This document shows positions 43,512-51,941 of a DNA stretch of 64,000 nt, piece by piece. Source of the stretch: Cladopsammia gracilis (Eukaryota; Cnidaria; Anthozoa; Scleractinia; Dendrophylliidae); contig JAJGOT010000463.1 in assembly GCA_022457155.1 (NCBI GenBank), positions 310,001 to 374,000 of the forward strand, written 5' to 3'. The position numbers and the translations under genes are program-made. Under the pieces are notes generated by a model, which did no database searches, was not told the DNA's origin, and saw only the letters and a program-made list of their open reading frames with translations. Each line of letters begins with the position of its first letter. Position 1 is the stretch's first letter.

Positions 43512-43522
43512 ACCTTTTTATG
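43512..43522 (-). promoter_or_regulatory. TATA-like box
   Basis: GCATAAAAAGG on the minus strand, about 32 bases upstream of the ATG at 43480. Confidence 0.4.
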
Positions 43523-43525
43523 CTC

Positions 43526-43855
43526 TCAAAGAAGACAGCATCCCAAAACTTTGAGAAATCCACTACCGCGTTGACTCGTCAAAATGTCACGTCGCTTTTT
43601 CTGAGACAGTGATTTTTTGGCCAAATTACGCATCTGTTTTCGATACGGTTTTAACCTAATCACATGTTGTGGATGAATGGGGAGTTTGTTTTTCAATAGA
43701 TTGAGTGTCAATTCACTCATGGCATTAATTTGATCCTTGTTGGCGTGACGGATTAAATCACGTCTTTTGTTGGCTTTTGCTTCCTTCAAAATAGACTCTA
43801 AGAAATGAACTTGTCGTAGGGCGGACTTCATGACGAGTAATAAAGGATAAGTCAT
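43526..43855 (-). CDS. Small basic Polinton protein, 109 aa
   Basis: Unknown family. Basic, helical (HFLESILKEAKANKRRDLIR, NLLKNKLPIHP). It ends in TSQRGSGFLKVLGCC, where QRGSG-F has the look of an adenain-type cleavage site and would release a short hydrophobic tail. It could be a minor virion or core protein. Confidence 0.65.
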   Translation of the reverse strand: MTYPLLLVMKSALRQVHFLESILKEAKANKRRDLIRHANKDQINAMSELTLNLLKNKLPIHPQHVIRLKPYRKQMRNLAKKSLSQKKRRDILTSQRGSGFLKVLGCCLL

Positions 43856-43860
43856 TAATC

Positions 43861-43876
43861 AATCTTATTTATAGAC
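43861..43876 (-). promoter_or_regulatory. TATA box of the 109-aa gene
   Basis: GGTCTATAAATAAGAT on the minus strand starts a few bases before the first ATG at 43855. A downstream in-frame ATG (MKSALRQ, 43831) would sit at a more usual distance. Confidence 0.4.
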
Positions 43877-43901
43877 CAGGACAAAAAAAAAGGGAGTGCG
43901 T

Positions 43902-44555
43902 CTAAACAGATTCTTTCCGTTGAAACACAATGGTTGGTCCTTCGTGATGTAATAAACACGATTTCAAACGTATGTCATCCTGCGTTCTCGGATGTAAATC
44001 AAACAACATGTACCCATAATCTCTCGAAGTCGCATCACGAAACACTTCCATGACTTCTCGCACTTCATGTGGGAACGCTTGTTGAACCAAATTTCGTACC
44101 CCCAATTGATCTCGGGGATTTTTAAAGGCAATGATGTAGTGAGCGTTTCTGGAAATCGTTTTCGCGTATTTTCCTTCTGGAAACATGTCTTGACAAATGT
44201 AAATCACAGCAATGTTTTTATGATGTGATTCCTTGGTAAACAAATCCAACACCCTTCTATCATTACTCGCATCGCTCATGAGATCGTCTAGTATAAGGAG
44301 ACCAGGTCTTTTGGAGGGTGGAAACACTGTACCTAAGTCATCCGCCGGTATTCCGTCATGAAACTCGACGCCTCTTGCTTGCATGAAATCAAAACGATCT
44401 TGCCACACTCCATGACAATATAGTACTTTTTGAATACGGTTGTCAAAATGGTCGTTGATTTGTTGTAATAACCGATCTACAAACACGGTTTTTCCACAGC
44501 CTGAGCTGCCTACGATCAGAATGCTACAGGGGGTATGAAATCTAAACGGTTCCAT
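43902..44555 (-). CDS. A32/FtsK-HerA-type packaging ATPase
   Basis: P-loop ATPase that in related viruses pumps DNA into the capsid. ILIVGSSGCGKTVF is Walker A and GLLILDDLMSDA Walker B; AVIYICQDMF and a C-terminal region follow, as in adintovirus and poxvirus A32-like enzymes. The start MEPFRFHTPC is chosen because a TATA-like element covers 44589-44604, directly before an earlier in-frame ATG at 44588. The gene follows the protease, a common pairing in Polintons. Confidence 0.9.
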   Translation of the reverse strand: MEPFRFHTPCSILIVGSSGCGKTVFVDRLLQQINDHFDNRIQKVLYCHGVWQDRFDFMQARGVEFHDGIPADDLGTVFPPSKRPGLLILDDLMSDASNDRRVLDLFTKESHHKNIAVIYICQDMFPEGKYAKTISRNAHYIIAFKNPRDQLGVRNLVQQAFPHEVREVMEVFRDATSRDYGYMLFDLHPRTQDDIRLKSCLLHHEGPTIVFQRKESV

Positions 44556-44588
44556 GATTGAAATAAAACTGATTCTTTTTTCTATCAT

Positions 44589-44604
44589 GTCTTTTATTTA
44601 TATA
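44589..44604 (-). promoter_or_regulatory. TATA box of the ATPase gene
   Basis: GATATATAAATAAAAG on the minus strand, about 34-49 bases before the preferred start at 44555. It overlaps the stop of the protease gene. Confidence 0.5.
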
Positions 44605-45170
44605 TCCAAGAGACTAACATGTTTCATAACACTTCTTAAAACACCTTGCTGATTTTTTTCTTGACCTAACTTAATTAAATCATACGTTACAATGTTTCTC
44701 AGTTTTTCACCTATTTTATGATCATTATCAACATATTGTCGATTTTCAAACTGGTCTATAAAGGCATTTAATGTTTTTCCTCTAGCTCTTGCGAATAAGT
44801 AAAACAAAGCGTAATGTCCACAAGTATTGGAGTCTGTGGCTTGTAACTGTCTTTTATTTGAGCTAACATCGTCGTAATGCTTGAAGGTCCATTTCACAAA
44901 GGGGGAGGGTTTATACCACTTGATTGGTAATCCATAACTGTCAAAGACTTGACATTGATCCTTTTCCACAAAAATGCTTATCCAGTGTGAGCCCGGTTTA
45001 TCATGGGTGTCTACGTTAACAATGTAGGCAGATCTCGGTCGAACATCTTTTTCTTTTGGGAGCTGGTCTGATGCAAATACACCTCTAAAGATCGGTTCGA
45101 GGAAGTGATCTTGTCTAGCTAAATAATCCAATTGTCGCGTGGTTAATGCAACAAATTCCATGTCTTTCAC
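44598..45170 (-). CDS. Adenain-like cysteine protease
   Basis: 190 residues. Catalytic triad as in adenovirus protease: His62 in GSHWISIF, Asp77 in QVFDSYG, Cys117 in NTCGHYALFYL, with the oxyanion Gln at 110. In adenoviruses and Polintons this enzyme cuts capsid and core precursors at Gly-Gly or Gly-x-Gly sites. The frame overlaps the hexon stop by 4 bases; MEFVALTTRQL three codons in is an alternative start. Confidence 0.92.
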   Translation of the reverse strand: MKDMEFVALTTRQLDYLARQDHFLEPIFRGVFASDQLPKEKDVRPRSAYIVNVDTHDKPGSHWISIFVEKDQCQVFDSYGLPIKWYKPSPFVKWTFKHYDDVSSNKRQLQATDSNTCGHYALFYLFARARGKTLNAFIDQFENRQYVDNDHKIGEKLRNIVTYDLIKLGQEKNQQGVLRSVMKHVSLLDI

Positions 45171-46555
45171 TTGTCGTAAATCACAGCACCGTTAGGGTCA
45201 ATTTCCAAGGTGGTTTGAAACTCACCGTAGACAAGGATGTTGACAATGTGGCCTGGAGCCGCACCGAACGTGAATTTAAACCTTAAATTGCCCGACTTTC
45301 TAGGATGAAGGTGGGTTGCATCCGCTGCCAGTGTGTCTGGAATGTTATTCCACATCAAAATAGTACTGCCATGGCTCCAATCTTCAGAGGATATCAACAT
45401 CTCCCGTGCTCCCAGCAATGCACCGGATTGTCTTATCAGTTGATCGTATCCTAGTATATCTCGGTGATCATTATTATGAACGAGAACAATAGGTTCACTC
45501 GGATATTCTTCTCCATTGACTAACATCTTGGGGGTTTGTAGTCCAAACTTTTCAAAGTAGAAGGGATTTCTTGTTACATCTCCAATGTAAGCATTTCCAT
45601 GCAACATAACTACAACCACTCTATGGGGGATTCTACCTTGAAACACTTCATCTTGATCCCATTCTCTTTGACCGCCTGTCATTGTAAATACCCTGAGTTC
45701 TGACTTGAGCAGAGGGTAAATGACAGGCGTTCTTCTGATGGACCTTTCTTTCATCAAATCCACTTTTAAGTCACCTCTTACTTCCATGGTCTTGACGTGA
45801 AATCGCATTTTGAAATCATTATCTACGAGTTTTCCATGGATTCCCACCCCATTCAGGTAAAAATCTGGCTGATTTAGATCAAAGCGGATCTTGATTTCTA
45901 CGTTGGGGACAAGGAGACGATCCATATGAAATACATCTATATGGGGCTGACCTGTGAGAATAAAGGTTTTACTTGCTGTCCCTGTGGTCAACAAGCGATT
46001 CTTTGCTTCTTTTGCTCCTTTCACGGCTTCTTTCGCAGAGGTTGATAGGGCTGTGTAATCCTCATGTGGTCCCGTACTATCCATCTTGTTTGCTGTGAGG
46101 GGGTAGGGATAATCGGTCGCTTTGTACCATCCACTGGGTTTTAAGATCGTTTCTGAAGCGTTGTTGCCATAGTTCAGCAACGTTTCTAGATAAGCCTTAT
46201 AAGGATAGGTATCCGTTTGTTCAGTTACCAATGTTCCATTAAACCAAACTGAAGGTTGTTTGATCATGGTATGAAACAGATTCGGTGCTGGATAGAGATG
46301 AGTCGCTGCGAGTATCGGGTTATCATCGTCCGTGGTAATTTTTCCCTCTATAGTAAAATAGCTCTGTGCCAAGTCGATGAATTCCGTATTAGAACGTATA
46401 ATAAATTCAATTGGGTTGATACCCACTTGAACCGGGTTATATACCGTGTAGCGCCCCTCATTAAAAGTCGTGTCGGTCGGTGGGACAGAAAACAAATCCA
46501 ACAATTCATTGACACCAGGTGCTGAAGCTTTGTGTGCTACCTCTGCTCCATTCAT
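45167..46555 (-). CDS. Major capsid protein (hexon, F54H12.2-like)
   Basis: 462 residues. Resembles the F54H12.2-like proteins of invertebrate genomes, which are Polinton/adintovirus double-jelly-roll capsid proteins: the opening has TTFNEGRYTVYNPVQVG and SNTEFIDLAQSYFTIEG; then LFHTMIKQPSVWFNGTLV and ILTGQPHIDVFHMDRLLVP. The C-terminal half carries the second barrel (RRTPVIYPLLKSELRVFT, VLVHNNDHRDILGYDQL). Complete and unbroken. TATA box at 46585-46597. Confidence 0.88.
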   Translation of the reverse strand: MNGAEVAHKASAPGVNELLDLFSVPPTDTTFNEGRYTVYNPVQVGINPIEFIIRSNTEFIDLAQSYFTIEGKITTDDDNPILAATHLYPAPNLFHTMIKQPSVWFNGTLVTEQTDTYPYKAYLETLLNYGNNASETILKPSGWYKATDYPYPLTANKMDSTGPHEDYTALSTSAKEAVKGAKEAKNRLLTTGTASKTFILTGQPHIDVFHMDRLLVPNVEIKIRFDLNQPDFYLNGVGIHGKLVDNDFKMRFHVKTMEVRGDLKVDLMKERSIRRTPVIYPLLKSELRVFTMTGGQREWDQDEVFQGRIPHRVVVVMLHGNAYIGDVTRNPFYFEKFGLQTPKMLVNGEEYPSEPIVLVHNNDHRDILGYDQLIRQSGALLGAREMLISSEDWSHGSTILMWNNIPDTLAADATHLHPRKSGNLRFKFTFGAAPGHIVNILVYGEFQTTLEIDPNGAVIYDK

Positions 46556-46584
46556 GATTGAAATGAATATGTGTGAAGGACATC

Positions 46585-46597
46585 TCTTTATTTATAG
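46585..46597 (-). promoter_or_regulatory. TATA box of the hexon gene
   Basis: CCTATAAATAAAG on the minus strand, about 30-40 bases before the ATG at 46555. The AATAAA within it may double as the poly(A) signal of the gene before it. Confidence 0.5.
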
Positions 46598-46837
46598 GCG
46601 ACGGTTTTTCTTGTAATATTTGTAATTGTCGGTGATCCCCTTTAAAGCTTGACTGGCCAACTTTCCAAAGGCTGTACCAAAGGTTGGAGCCGGACCAGCT
46701 AAAAACATACTCAAACCTTCGGCAATTTTATCCTCGGTCGTCACTCGTTTTCGTGCCAAAGCCCCACCTTTTTGTGTTTTTCTTTTACGGGTTGAAACCC
46801 GCTTTTTGTTTCGTTTGAACACTCTCCTTTTTGGCAT
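46592..46837 (-). CDS. Small basic protein with Gly-Gly site, 81 aa
   Basis: Arg/Lys-rich leader (MPKRRVFKRNKKRVSTRKRK), then TQKGG-A, then an Ala/Gly-rich helical part (MFLAGPAPTFGTAFGKLASQ). The leader plus Gly-Gly pattern recurs in the next gene and suggests removal by the element's protease. Likely a core or minor virion protein; family not recognised. Confidence 0.7.
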   Translation of the reverse strand: MPKRRVFKRNKKRVSTRKRKTQKGGALARKRVTTEDKIAEGLSMFLAGPAPTFGTAFGKLASQALKGITDNYKYYKKNRRL

Positions 46838-46870
46838 GATGACGAATGAATAAAAAGCTATTTCGTTTTT

Positions 46871-46880
46871 CCTTTTTATA
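46871..46880 (-). promoter_or_regulatory. TATA box of the 81-aa gene
   Basis: TATAAAAAGG on the minus strand, about 34 bases before the ATG at 46837. Confidence 0.5.
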
Positions 46881-46888
46881 TTTTTCTT

Positions 46889-47185
46889 TCACATGATGTT
46901 GCAGTTGAGCGGGGTCTTTTTCATAATACCTTTTCGAATCCCCCACGTTTCATAGCTATCTTTCCCTCCTTTTCTTTTGTAATCTGCATATTGTTGTTTA
47001 TAGGACTTGACGCGACGCTTCATATCCTTGACGGATGTTTTTGGTTTTCTAAAGGACTCAATAAGATCTTCGCTCACATTTACTGCTTTGACAGGATCAA
47101 TAACAAAAGGCATGATACCTCCCTTTTGATTGTTTCTCTTTCTTTTCTTTTGTTTTCGTTTGTTGATTCTCTTTGCTTTAGGCAT
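46889..47185 (-). CDS. Small basic protein with Gly-Gly site, 98 aa
   Basis: Leader MPKAKRINKRKQKKRKRNNQ followed by KGG-I, then PFVIDPVKAVNVSEDLIESF and a Lys/Tyr-rich end. The design parallels the 81-aa neighbour, so the two may be diverged paralogues. Virion core role inferred from position and composition only. Confidence 0.7.
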   Translation of the reverse strand: MPKAKRINKRKQKKRKRNNQKGGIMPFVIDPVKAVNVSEDLIESFRKPKTSVKDMKRRVKSYKQQYADYKRKGGKDSYETWGIRKGIMKKTPLNCNIM

Positions 47186-47190
47186 GATAA

Positions 47191-47544
47191 CTAATTGGTA
47201 AAGATATCTCGTTTCCTTTTTATACCCTTCGTTATTCTGCGTCTCTTTGTCAGACCACTACCACTCTGCTGTGCTGCTTTTCGTTTCTTGCTTCTTTTCT
47301 TCGCTACCCATTGCGTTGCTTTCTTGGTGGCATAACTAAGAACTTTTTTCCCAACTGTTTTCAATGCTCTCTTAGCCAGAGGGACTGCCACGCGTTTAGC
47401 CAGAGGGATGACCGCACGCGTTAAAATTGGTTTGAAAAGACCGCCTATGCCGTTTCCTCGTTGTCCTCCTCGATATACTCTGAGACCACGTCCTTGCATA
47501 TTTACGGGAAGATAGGATGTCGTCAGTGCTCGTGTTGAATACAT
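47191..47544 (-). CDS. Adenovirus pX/pVI-like core protein
   Basis: About 117 residues from MYSTRALTT. GRGLRVYRGGQRGNGIGG is followed by an amphipathic/hydrophobic helix (LFKPILTRAVIPLAKRVAVP) and a strongly basic C-terminus (KKRSKKRKAAQQSGSGLTKR). This layout is like pX/mu or the membrane-active pVI of adenoviruses and is common in Polintons. An earlier ATG at 47559 lies too close to the TATA box at 47571-47583. Confidence 0.7.
   Translation of the reverse strand: MYSTRALTTSYLPVNMQGRGLRVYRGGQRGNGIGGLFKPILTRAVIPLAKRVAVPLAKRALKTVGKKVLSYATKKATQWVAKKRSKKRKAAQQSGSGLTKRRRITKGIKRKRDIFTN
47213..47224 (-). promoter_or_regulatory. TATA box of the 98-aa gene
   Basis: GGTATAAAAAGG on the minus strand, about 28 bases before the ATG at 47185 and inside the end of the pX-like gene. 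Confidence 0.5.
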
Positions 47545-47570
47545 AGTGAATGACAACATGAGACTGCTCT

Positions 47571-47583
47571 CCTTTTTTATATA
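47571..47583 (-). promoter_or_regulatory. TATA box of the pX-like gene
   Basis: TATATAAAAAAGG on the minus strand, inside the last codons of the penton-like gene and about 27 bases before the ATG at 47544. Confidence 0.45.
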
Positions 47584-48536
47584 CGATGGCTTCGTCTTGA
47601 AAACAACAAGGTGACCAAAGTGTTTCCGTGATCAAACTCAATCAGTTTTCCGGACGTGGAATACATTTCAATCGTGATACTGTCAAAGTTTCTTTTTCGC
47701 ACTGGAATAAACTGCGGGTGAGTAGGTTCATACCGTACAGGATCACCTTGTCCTTCGTCCACGACCACTTCTCGTAACAAGTCTGTGGTGGAATTTCCAA
47801 CCACCTGTGATTCCACGATATTGGAATAAACCATGACTCGATTGAGTTGTCTCGGGAACAATTGCTTCGATAAATTGAAACCAAGCCACATCTTACACTC
47901 TTCAGGGGAACCAATTTCGATATAGTTTTTGTCTGAAGATTTGATTTTGTTAGGATGATAGACCACGGATTGATCTGTGGCTTGCAATAAAACCATGTTT
48001 CGCCCTAATGTTTCATAATCATTCATATCACTAGGTTGTGGTTTGGTCAACCCTAAAAGGTTGCTGAGATAAACAGGTAAATAGAATCGATGCTCAGGTG
48101 GCGTCCAAAGTTCCAAGGTGTCAAAATCATATTCCTTTTCCTTGTCCAACGTCTTGATATGTACAAAGTGATTCTTGTTGTAGGTGGTTTCCGTATTTTG
48201 CCGTTTAAGTAAAAGCTCGCCGCGTTTCTTGAAAATACTCAAGGCGATGGCTTCCCACACTTCTTTCAAGGTCTTGTAATTGGATGGAGGTAGATAGAAC
48301 GGAATGGTTTCTTTTCCTGACTTCATTGTGAAATCAGCAAACAGTGGATTATCTAAACTCTGTTGTGTGCTCCAATTAAACCACCCTCGTGGGTATGAAA
48401 TATGAACTAAGGACGCGTCCCAGTCATTTTCTTCCAAGTGAATATACTTGGGTAAACGAACCGTAAACCTACTGCTCGTATTATTAGGGAAATACTCTAA
48501 ACTGCTATCACTAGGTAATACCAAGTAGAACGACAT
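47577..48536 (-). CDS. Penton-like minor capsid protein
   Basis: 319 residues. The N-terminus (SFYLVLPSDSSLEYFPNNTS, then FTVRLPKYIHLEENDWDASL and ISYPRGW) matches a protein found next to the hexon in many Polintons and adintoviruses, assigned as the single-jelly-roll penton. It would form the vertices of the capsid. Intact, with its own TATA box 35 bases upstream. Confidence 0.82.
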   Translation of the reverse strand: MSFYLVLPSDSSLEYFPNNTSSRFTVRLPKYIHLEENDWDASLVHISYPRGWFNWSTQQSLDNPLFADFTMKSGKETIPFYLPPSNYKTLKEVWEAIALSIFKKRGELLLKRQNTETTYNKNHFVHIKTLDKEKEYDFDTLELWTPPEHRFYLPVYLSNLLGLTKPQPSDMNDYETLGRNMVLLQATDQSVVYHPNKIKSSDKNYIEIGSPEECKMWLGFNLSKQLFPRQLNRVMVYSNIVESQVVGNSTTDLLREVVVDEGQGDPVRYEPTHPQFIPVRKRNFDSITIEMYSTSGKLIEFDHGNTLVTLLFSRRSHRI

Positions 48537-48570
48537 GTTGATGAGAAATAACTTTATTGATTTTGTTCGA

Positions 48571-48580
48571 TCCTTTTATA
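48571..48580 (-). promoter_or_regulatory. TATA box of the penton-like gene
   Basis: TATAAAAGGA on the minus strand, 35 bases before the ATG at 48536. Confidence 0.5.
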
Positions 48581-48624
48581 CACTCTTACAAAAGTGCCAT
48601 TCGCGCGGTTCTCTTTTTTCTCAC

Positions 48625-49710
48625 TTATTTCAACCGTTTAATGTTACTTACAGGGACCCAACTATTATATTTACTCGGCCAACCTTTAAAAGCAACAAAT
48701 GCTTCTGCTTGCTTTCCTTTACCTCTCCTTTTTAAAACGCGATCCACCCGAAACAAGTTGTCAGAGACGTTAACACGTTGTAACTCTTGGGCATAAAATG
48801 TTCCTTTGATCGGTGTACCGTCATACTCAGTGATTTTATACACGGGTACAGCCTTGGGAATGCGATATTTGATGATAAATACTTCTTCTGTCCATCCAGG
48901 CAGGTAGCTTTTCTTAAATGTACGTCTTGCTTTGGAAATGCGAACAAAATCCCCGACGTTAAACACATACCGCGGTCTCTTGTTAAAATCTTTCATCCAT
49001 AAAGGTTTCCACACTTTTTCCCAGATTTGCCGTTCGTTTTTCAAAGTCACTTCAGCAGGGGGCATTCCAATCGTACGGTGTTTGCTGTGATTATATCCAT
49101 CGATCAAATCTTGTAACATGTTGACATAATTCAAAGTGTTCTTGGCTGTAAAAGCGCGGTACATGCGTGTTTTGAGTGAACGGTTAAATCTTTCGACAAT
49201 CGCCGCTTTAGTTTCACTCTGTGTCACGTAATGATGGATTCCCTCTTTCTTAAAATAATCTTGCACTTGTTTCCCCATAAACTCTCCACCTTTGTCCGTA
49301 TGAATTTTCTGAGGTTTCCTTCCTTGTGCAAAAATATGTTCAAACGCCTCTTTGATAGCGGTCGCTGATTTGGTTTTTAATGGGACAGCAAACCCGAATT
49401 TTGAAAATACATCAATTACTGTCAATAAATATTTGTACCCTCTGTTTTCTTTGCTCAAGTTAGACAAATCTGCTAAATCCGCCTGCCAGATTTCATCCAG
49501 CTCATTCACAAGAAATGGGTTACGTTTAAAACGAAGGCGCACCGGTTTGTGAAGTGTGTAAGCCAACTGTTTTTCAGCCCATTGTTTCACTTTCTTCAAC
49601 GGTTTCTTACTGGCTTTGGCTAGCGGTTGTAATCCTCCAAAGGCCGATGGTTGTTTAACATCATAATAATACTTATCTAGGAGGACCGTTCTTTTGCGTT
49701 TCCCAGGCAT
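48625..49710 (-). CDS. Retrovirus-like integrase with chromodomain
   Basis: 361 residues from MPGKRKR. rve core: WQADLADL (first Asp), KIHTDKGGEF (second Asp) and AAIVERFNRSLK (Glu), with 33 residues between the last two as counted. The C-terminus has an SH3-like part (FNVGDFVRISK) and a chromodomain (FRVDRVLKRRGKGKQA, then FKGWPSKYNSWVP), which may steer integration to marked chromatin. No HHCC zinc finger is obvious at the N-terminus. An in-frame ATG lies 24 bases upstream (49734). The frame overlaps the next gene by about 40 bases. Confidence 0.92.
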   Translation of the reverse strand: MPGKRKRTVLLDKYYYDVKQPSAFGGLQPLAKASKKPLKKVKQWAEKQLAYTLHKPVRLRFKRNPFLVNELDEIWQADLADLSNLSKENRGYKYLLTVIDVFSKFGFAVPLKTKSATAIKEAFEHIFAQGRKPQKIHTDKGGEFMGKQVQDYFKKEGIHHYVTQSETKAAIVERFNRSLKTRMYRAFTAKNTLNYVNMLQDLIDGYNHSKHRTIGMPPAEVTLKNERQIWEKVWKPLWMKDFNKRPRYVFNVGDFVRISKARRTFKKSYLPGWTEEVFIIKYRIPKAVPVYKITEYDGTPIKGTFYAQELQRVNVSDNLFRVDRVLKRRGKGKQAEAFVAFKGWPSKYNSWVPVSNIKRLK

Positions 49711-50008
49711 GGTAAATGTGAAAAAGTTGTGCAAGGCACGGTAATTTATCCCACTGCTCTGTTTGCAGCCATTCTAGAAATTCGTGTCTCTCTTCTCGTG
49801 ATAAACATGTATTTTGCAACCAATAGTAAAAGGCAAGCAAAATACCTCCATGCATGGGTTGTTTGATTAAATATTGCCACAAGGCTTTAGGATCCGCTGG
49901 TGTGTTGCACATGTTTTGAATTCCTGGCATGTTTGCTATTTTTTCTTTCATATTATTGTAAATCACGTCGAGACAGTAGAAATAGAACGAGGCGTCTGTT
50001 GAATCCAT
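49673..50008 (-). CDS. Unknown Polinton protein, 111 aa
   Basis: First gene of the minus-strand block, directly beside the divergent plus-strand gene at 50185, so the roughly 175 bases between them should hold a two-way promoter. Helical and Trp-rich (ALWQYLIKQPMHGGILLAFY, HEFLEWLQTEQWDKL). No family recognised. Confidence 0.65.
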   Translation of the reverse strand: MDSTDASFYFYCLDVIYNNMKEKIANMPGIQNMCNTPADPKALWQYLIKQPMHGGILLAFYYWLQNTCLSREERHEFLEWLQTEQWDKLPCLAQLFHIYHAWETQKNGPPR

Positions 50009-50184
50009 GTTTTAAAGTGAACGCCAAGTCATACGTTACTCGCATTTATCACGACAATAAACAATAGTAGAATTATGCCTCAACTTGCCCTAATGACGTC
50101 ATCTCATTAATACCCAATCGGATTCAATCTTATATGTATTTAAGGAAACCATTATCAAACTTTGTCCCATTCTCACTTAACAAC

Positions 50185-50592
50185 ATGTGTAGGTTTGAAA
50201 ATATGGAAGAAAGTCTGCTTGAGTATATAATTCAATTTTCCTTTGCTGTTCATTGCAAGGCATGGATAGACGAACTTAGCACAAATAACTGTTGTCAAAG
50301 AGAATGCAAATACCTCATAACGGATCCATGGTTTGACTACTATGATGACGCCTTAGAACGTCTTGACCTAAGAGAAGTCTTACAATGTGCAAGAAGTGTA
50401 AGTGTAGAGCTTGGTCTAACACCTCCTGACAAGGTATGGAAAGCCTATCTTACCGAGTTAAAGAAATGGCCTATGACACACGTTTATTTGCTTGTGTTCA
50501 AAATGGATCAAGTCGGTACCCAAAAAGAACGATTTGAAGCAGTACTCAAGGCAGCAAGTTCTTTTTACCCAAAGACAGAACAATATATATGA
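50185..50592 (+). CDS. Unknown Polinton protein, about 135 aa
   Basis: Starts at MCRFENMEESLL; an ATG at 50134 in the same frame lies within a TATA-like TTATATGTATTTAAGG, so it is less likely. Cys- and Trp-containing helical protein (SFAVHCKAWIDELSTNNCCQ, VWKAYLTELKKW). Not recognised. Loose resemblance in style to the next plus-strand gene suggests a pair, but I cannot show homology. Confidence 0.6.
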   Translation: MCRFENMEESLLEYIIQFSFAVHCKAWIDELSTNNCCQRECKYLITDPWFDYYDDALERLDLREVLQCARSVSVELGLTPPDKVWKAYLTELKKWPMTHVYLLVFKMDQVGTQKERFEAVLKAASSFYPKTEQYI

Positions 50593-50672
50593 CTTTGCCC
50601 CAGGCTTGCCTTATTGTTGAATGTCACCCGTGTGACGTAGCAAGACTTGCCCTGACATGCCTTTTTGCTGAT

Positions 50673-50689
50673 TGTTATATATATAAAAA
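50673..50689 (+). promoter_or_regulatory. TATA box of the second plus-strand gene
   Basis: TGTTATATATATAAAAA about 35-50 bases before the ATG at 50723. Confidence 0.45.
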
Positions 50690-50722
50690 AACAGCCTCAA
50701 AAACTATATTCACACCATTAAG

Positions 50723-51244
50723 ATGTGGATGCAAGATATGTTATACCTTGAACAGTGTGGAAAACAGTTGCTGCTTGTTGAAAACGACCCACAAATCGAG
50801 CTCATAAAAGATACAAGACTTACACCTGACACCGAACGAATCAAGAATTGGTTATGGGTGGCCTATGGCATGACAACTGTAAAGAATGTTTACAAACATC
50901 CAAACTTTCGCCCTCGAATTGGTAGCAACTGTATGGATGACATTCACCGAATTCTTAGCATGGCGAAAGAAGTGGATTTGGATAAGGTCAAAGAACAGTG
51001 GTATTACTTATTGGGTGAAACCTATGGAACTGACACTGCAGACAAGGTCAAAGACAGTCCTTTTTGGAAAGGATTTTTTGCATATAACATGTTGTATGAC
51101 GCAAACGGTCTACGCGAGTTAAGACTGTTAAACATTCTTCTCAAAACGCCAAGTTGGGATTTGAACGTTGAAGCCGTTAGAAACTTGTGGAGTCGATCAA
51201 TTTATGAAAAAGAACTCAAAAACGAAGAAGGAGAAGTCATGTAA
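50723..51244 (+). CDS. Unknown Polinton protein, 173 aa
   Basis: Begins MWMQDMLYLEQCGKQLLLVE. Helical, Trp-rich (IKNWLWVAYGM, KVKEQWYYLLGETYG, SPFWKGFFAYNML). No conserved motif that I know. AATAAA at 51268 would end the transcript. It sits apart from the structural genes, so an early function is plausible but unproven. Confidence 0.65.
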   Translation: MWMQDMLYLEQCGKQLLLVENDPQIELIKDTRLTPDTERIKNWLWVAYGMTTVKNVYKHPNFRPRIGSNCMDDIHRILSMAKEVDLDKVKEQWYYLLGETYGTDTADKVKDSPFWKGFFAYNMLYDANGLRELRLLNILLKTPSWDLNVEAVRNLWSRSIYEKELKNEEGEVM

Positions 51245-51941
51245 AACTGTTTTATGCACGCATAAAGAATAAAAATCATTTTCCTATTTACAAGTTGTCG
51301 CGCTCTGTAGTTGCTTTCAGGTTTTTAATTAATTGAGTTCTTACGCATGAAACGTCAGTACCTTAACGATATGTATAAACGAATAAAATATGGGGAAAAA
51401 ACAATTAGTTTATAATACCCCCACTCATAAACATAAACATTTGATTCTATGAAAAAAGGATTCTTTATTTGCAATATGTTTTTACAATTTGAAACGTGAA
51501 AGCTAGGAAAAAATCTATTTACAATATTTTATTTAGTGAAAATTACAATTTGAAAACTGAAAGCTAAAGAAATGTATTTACAATATGTTATCAAGTGAAT
51601 GCTTAAAAAATATATTTACAATACGTTGGCAAGTGAAAGCTAAAAAGAAAAGGAAAACTAGAAAAGCTACAAACAGAAAAATTTACGAGCAAAAAAACGA
51701 TGTAAAATGAAAATGAAAATGATCTAATGAATAACGATTAGGTATAAAAGTTTCAACTAATTGATTGACATACATAAAATCAGAAACAGAATATGAACAA
51801 AAACTTAACTTAAAAAAATGATTGGACGGAAAAGAGTTTCGAAAATTGATGAGCTGACAACACAGCTTTAAAATAGTCGCTGGATCAAACTAAAAAAAGA
51901 ACAAAAAATAAAGAGTGTCAAAAATAAGAATGAAAACGTAA
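51245..51941. repeat. AT-rich spacer with degenerate 65-bp repeats
   Basis: From about 51470 to 51660, three to four copies of a unit containing TATTTACAATATGTT and GTGAAAGCTAAA. No gene seen. Confidence 0.6.
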
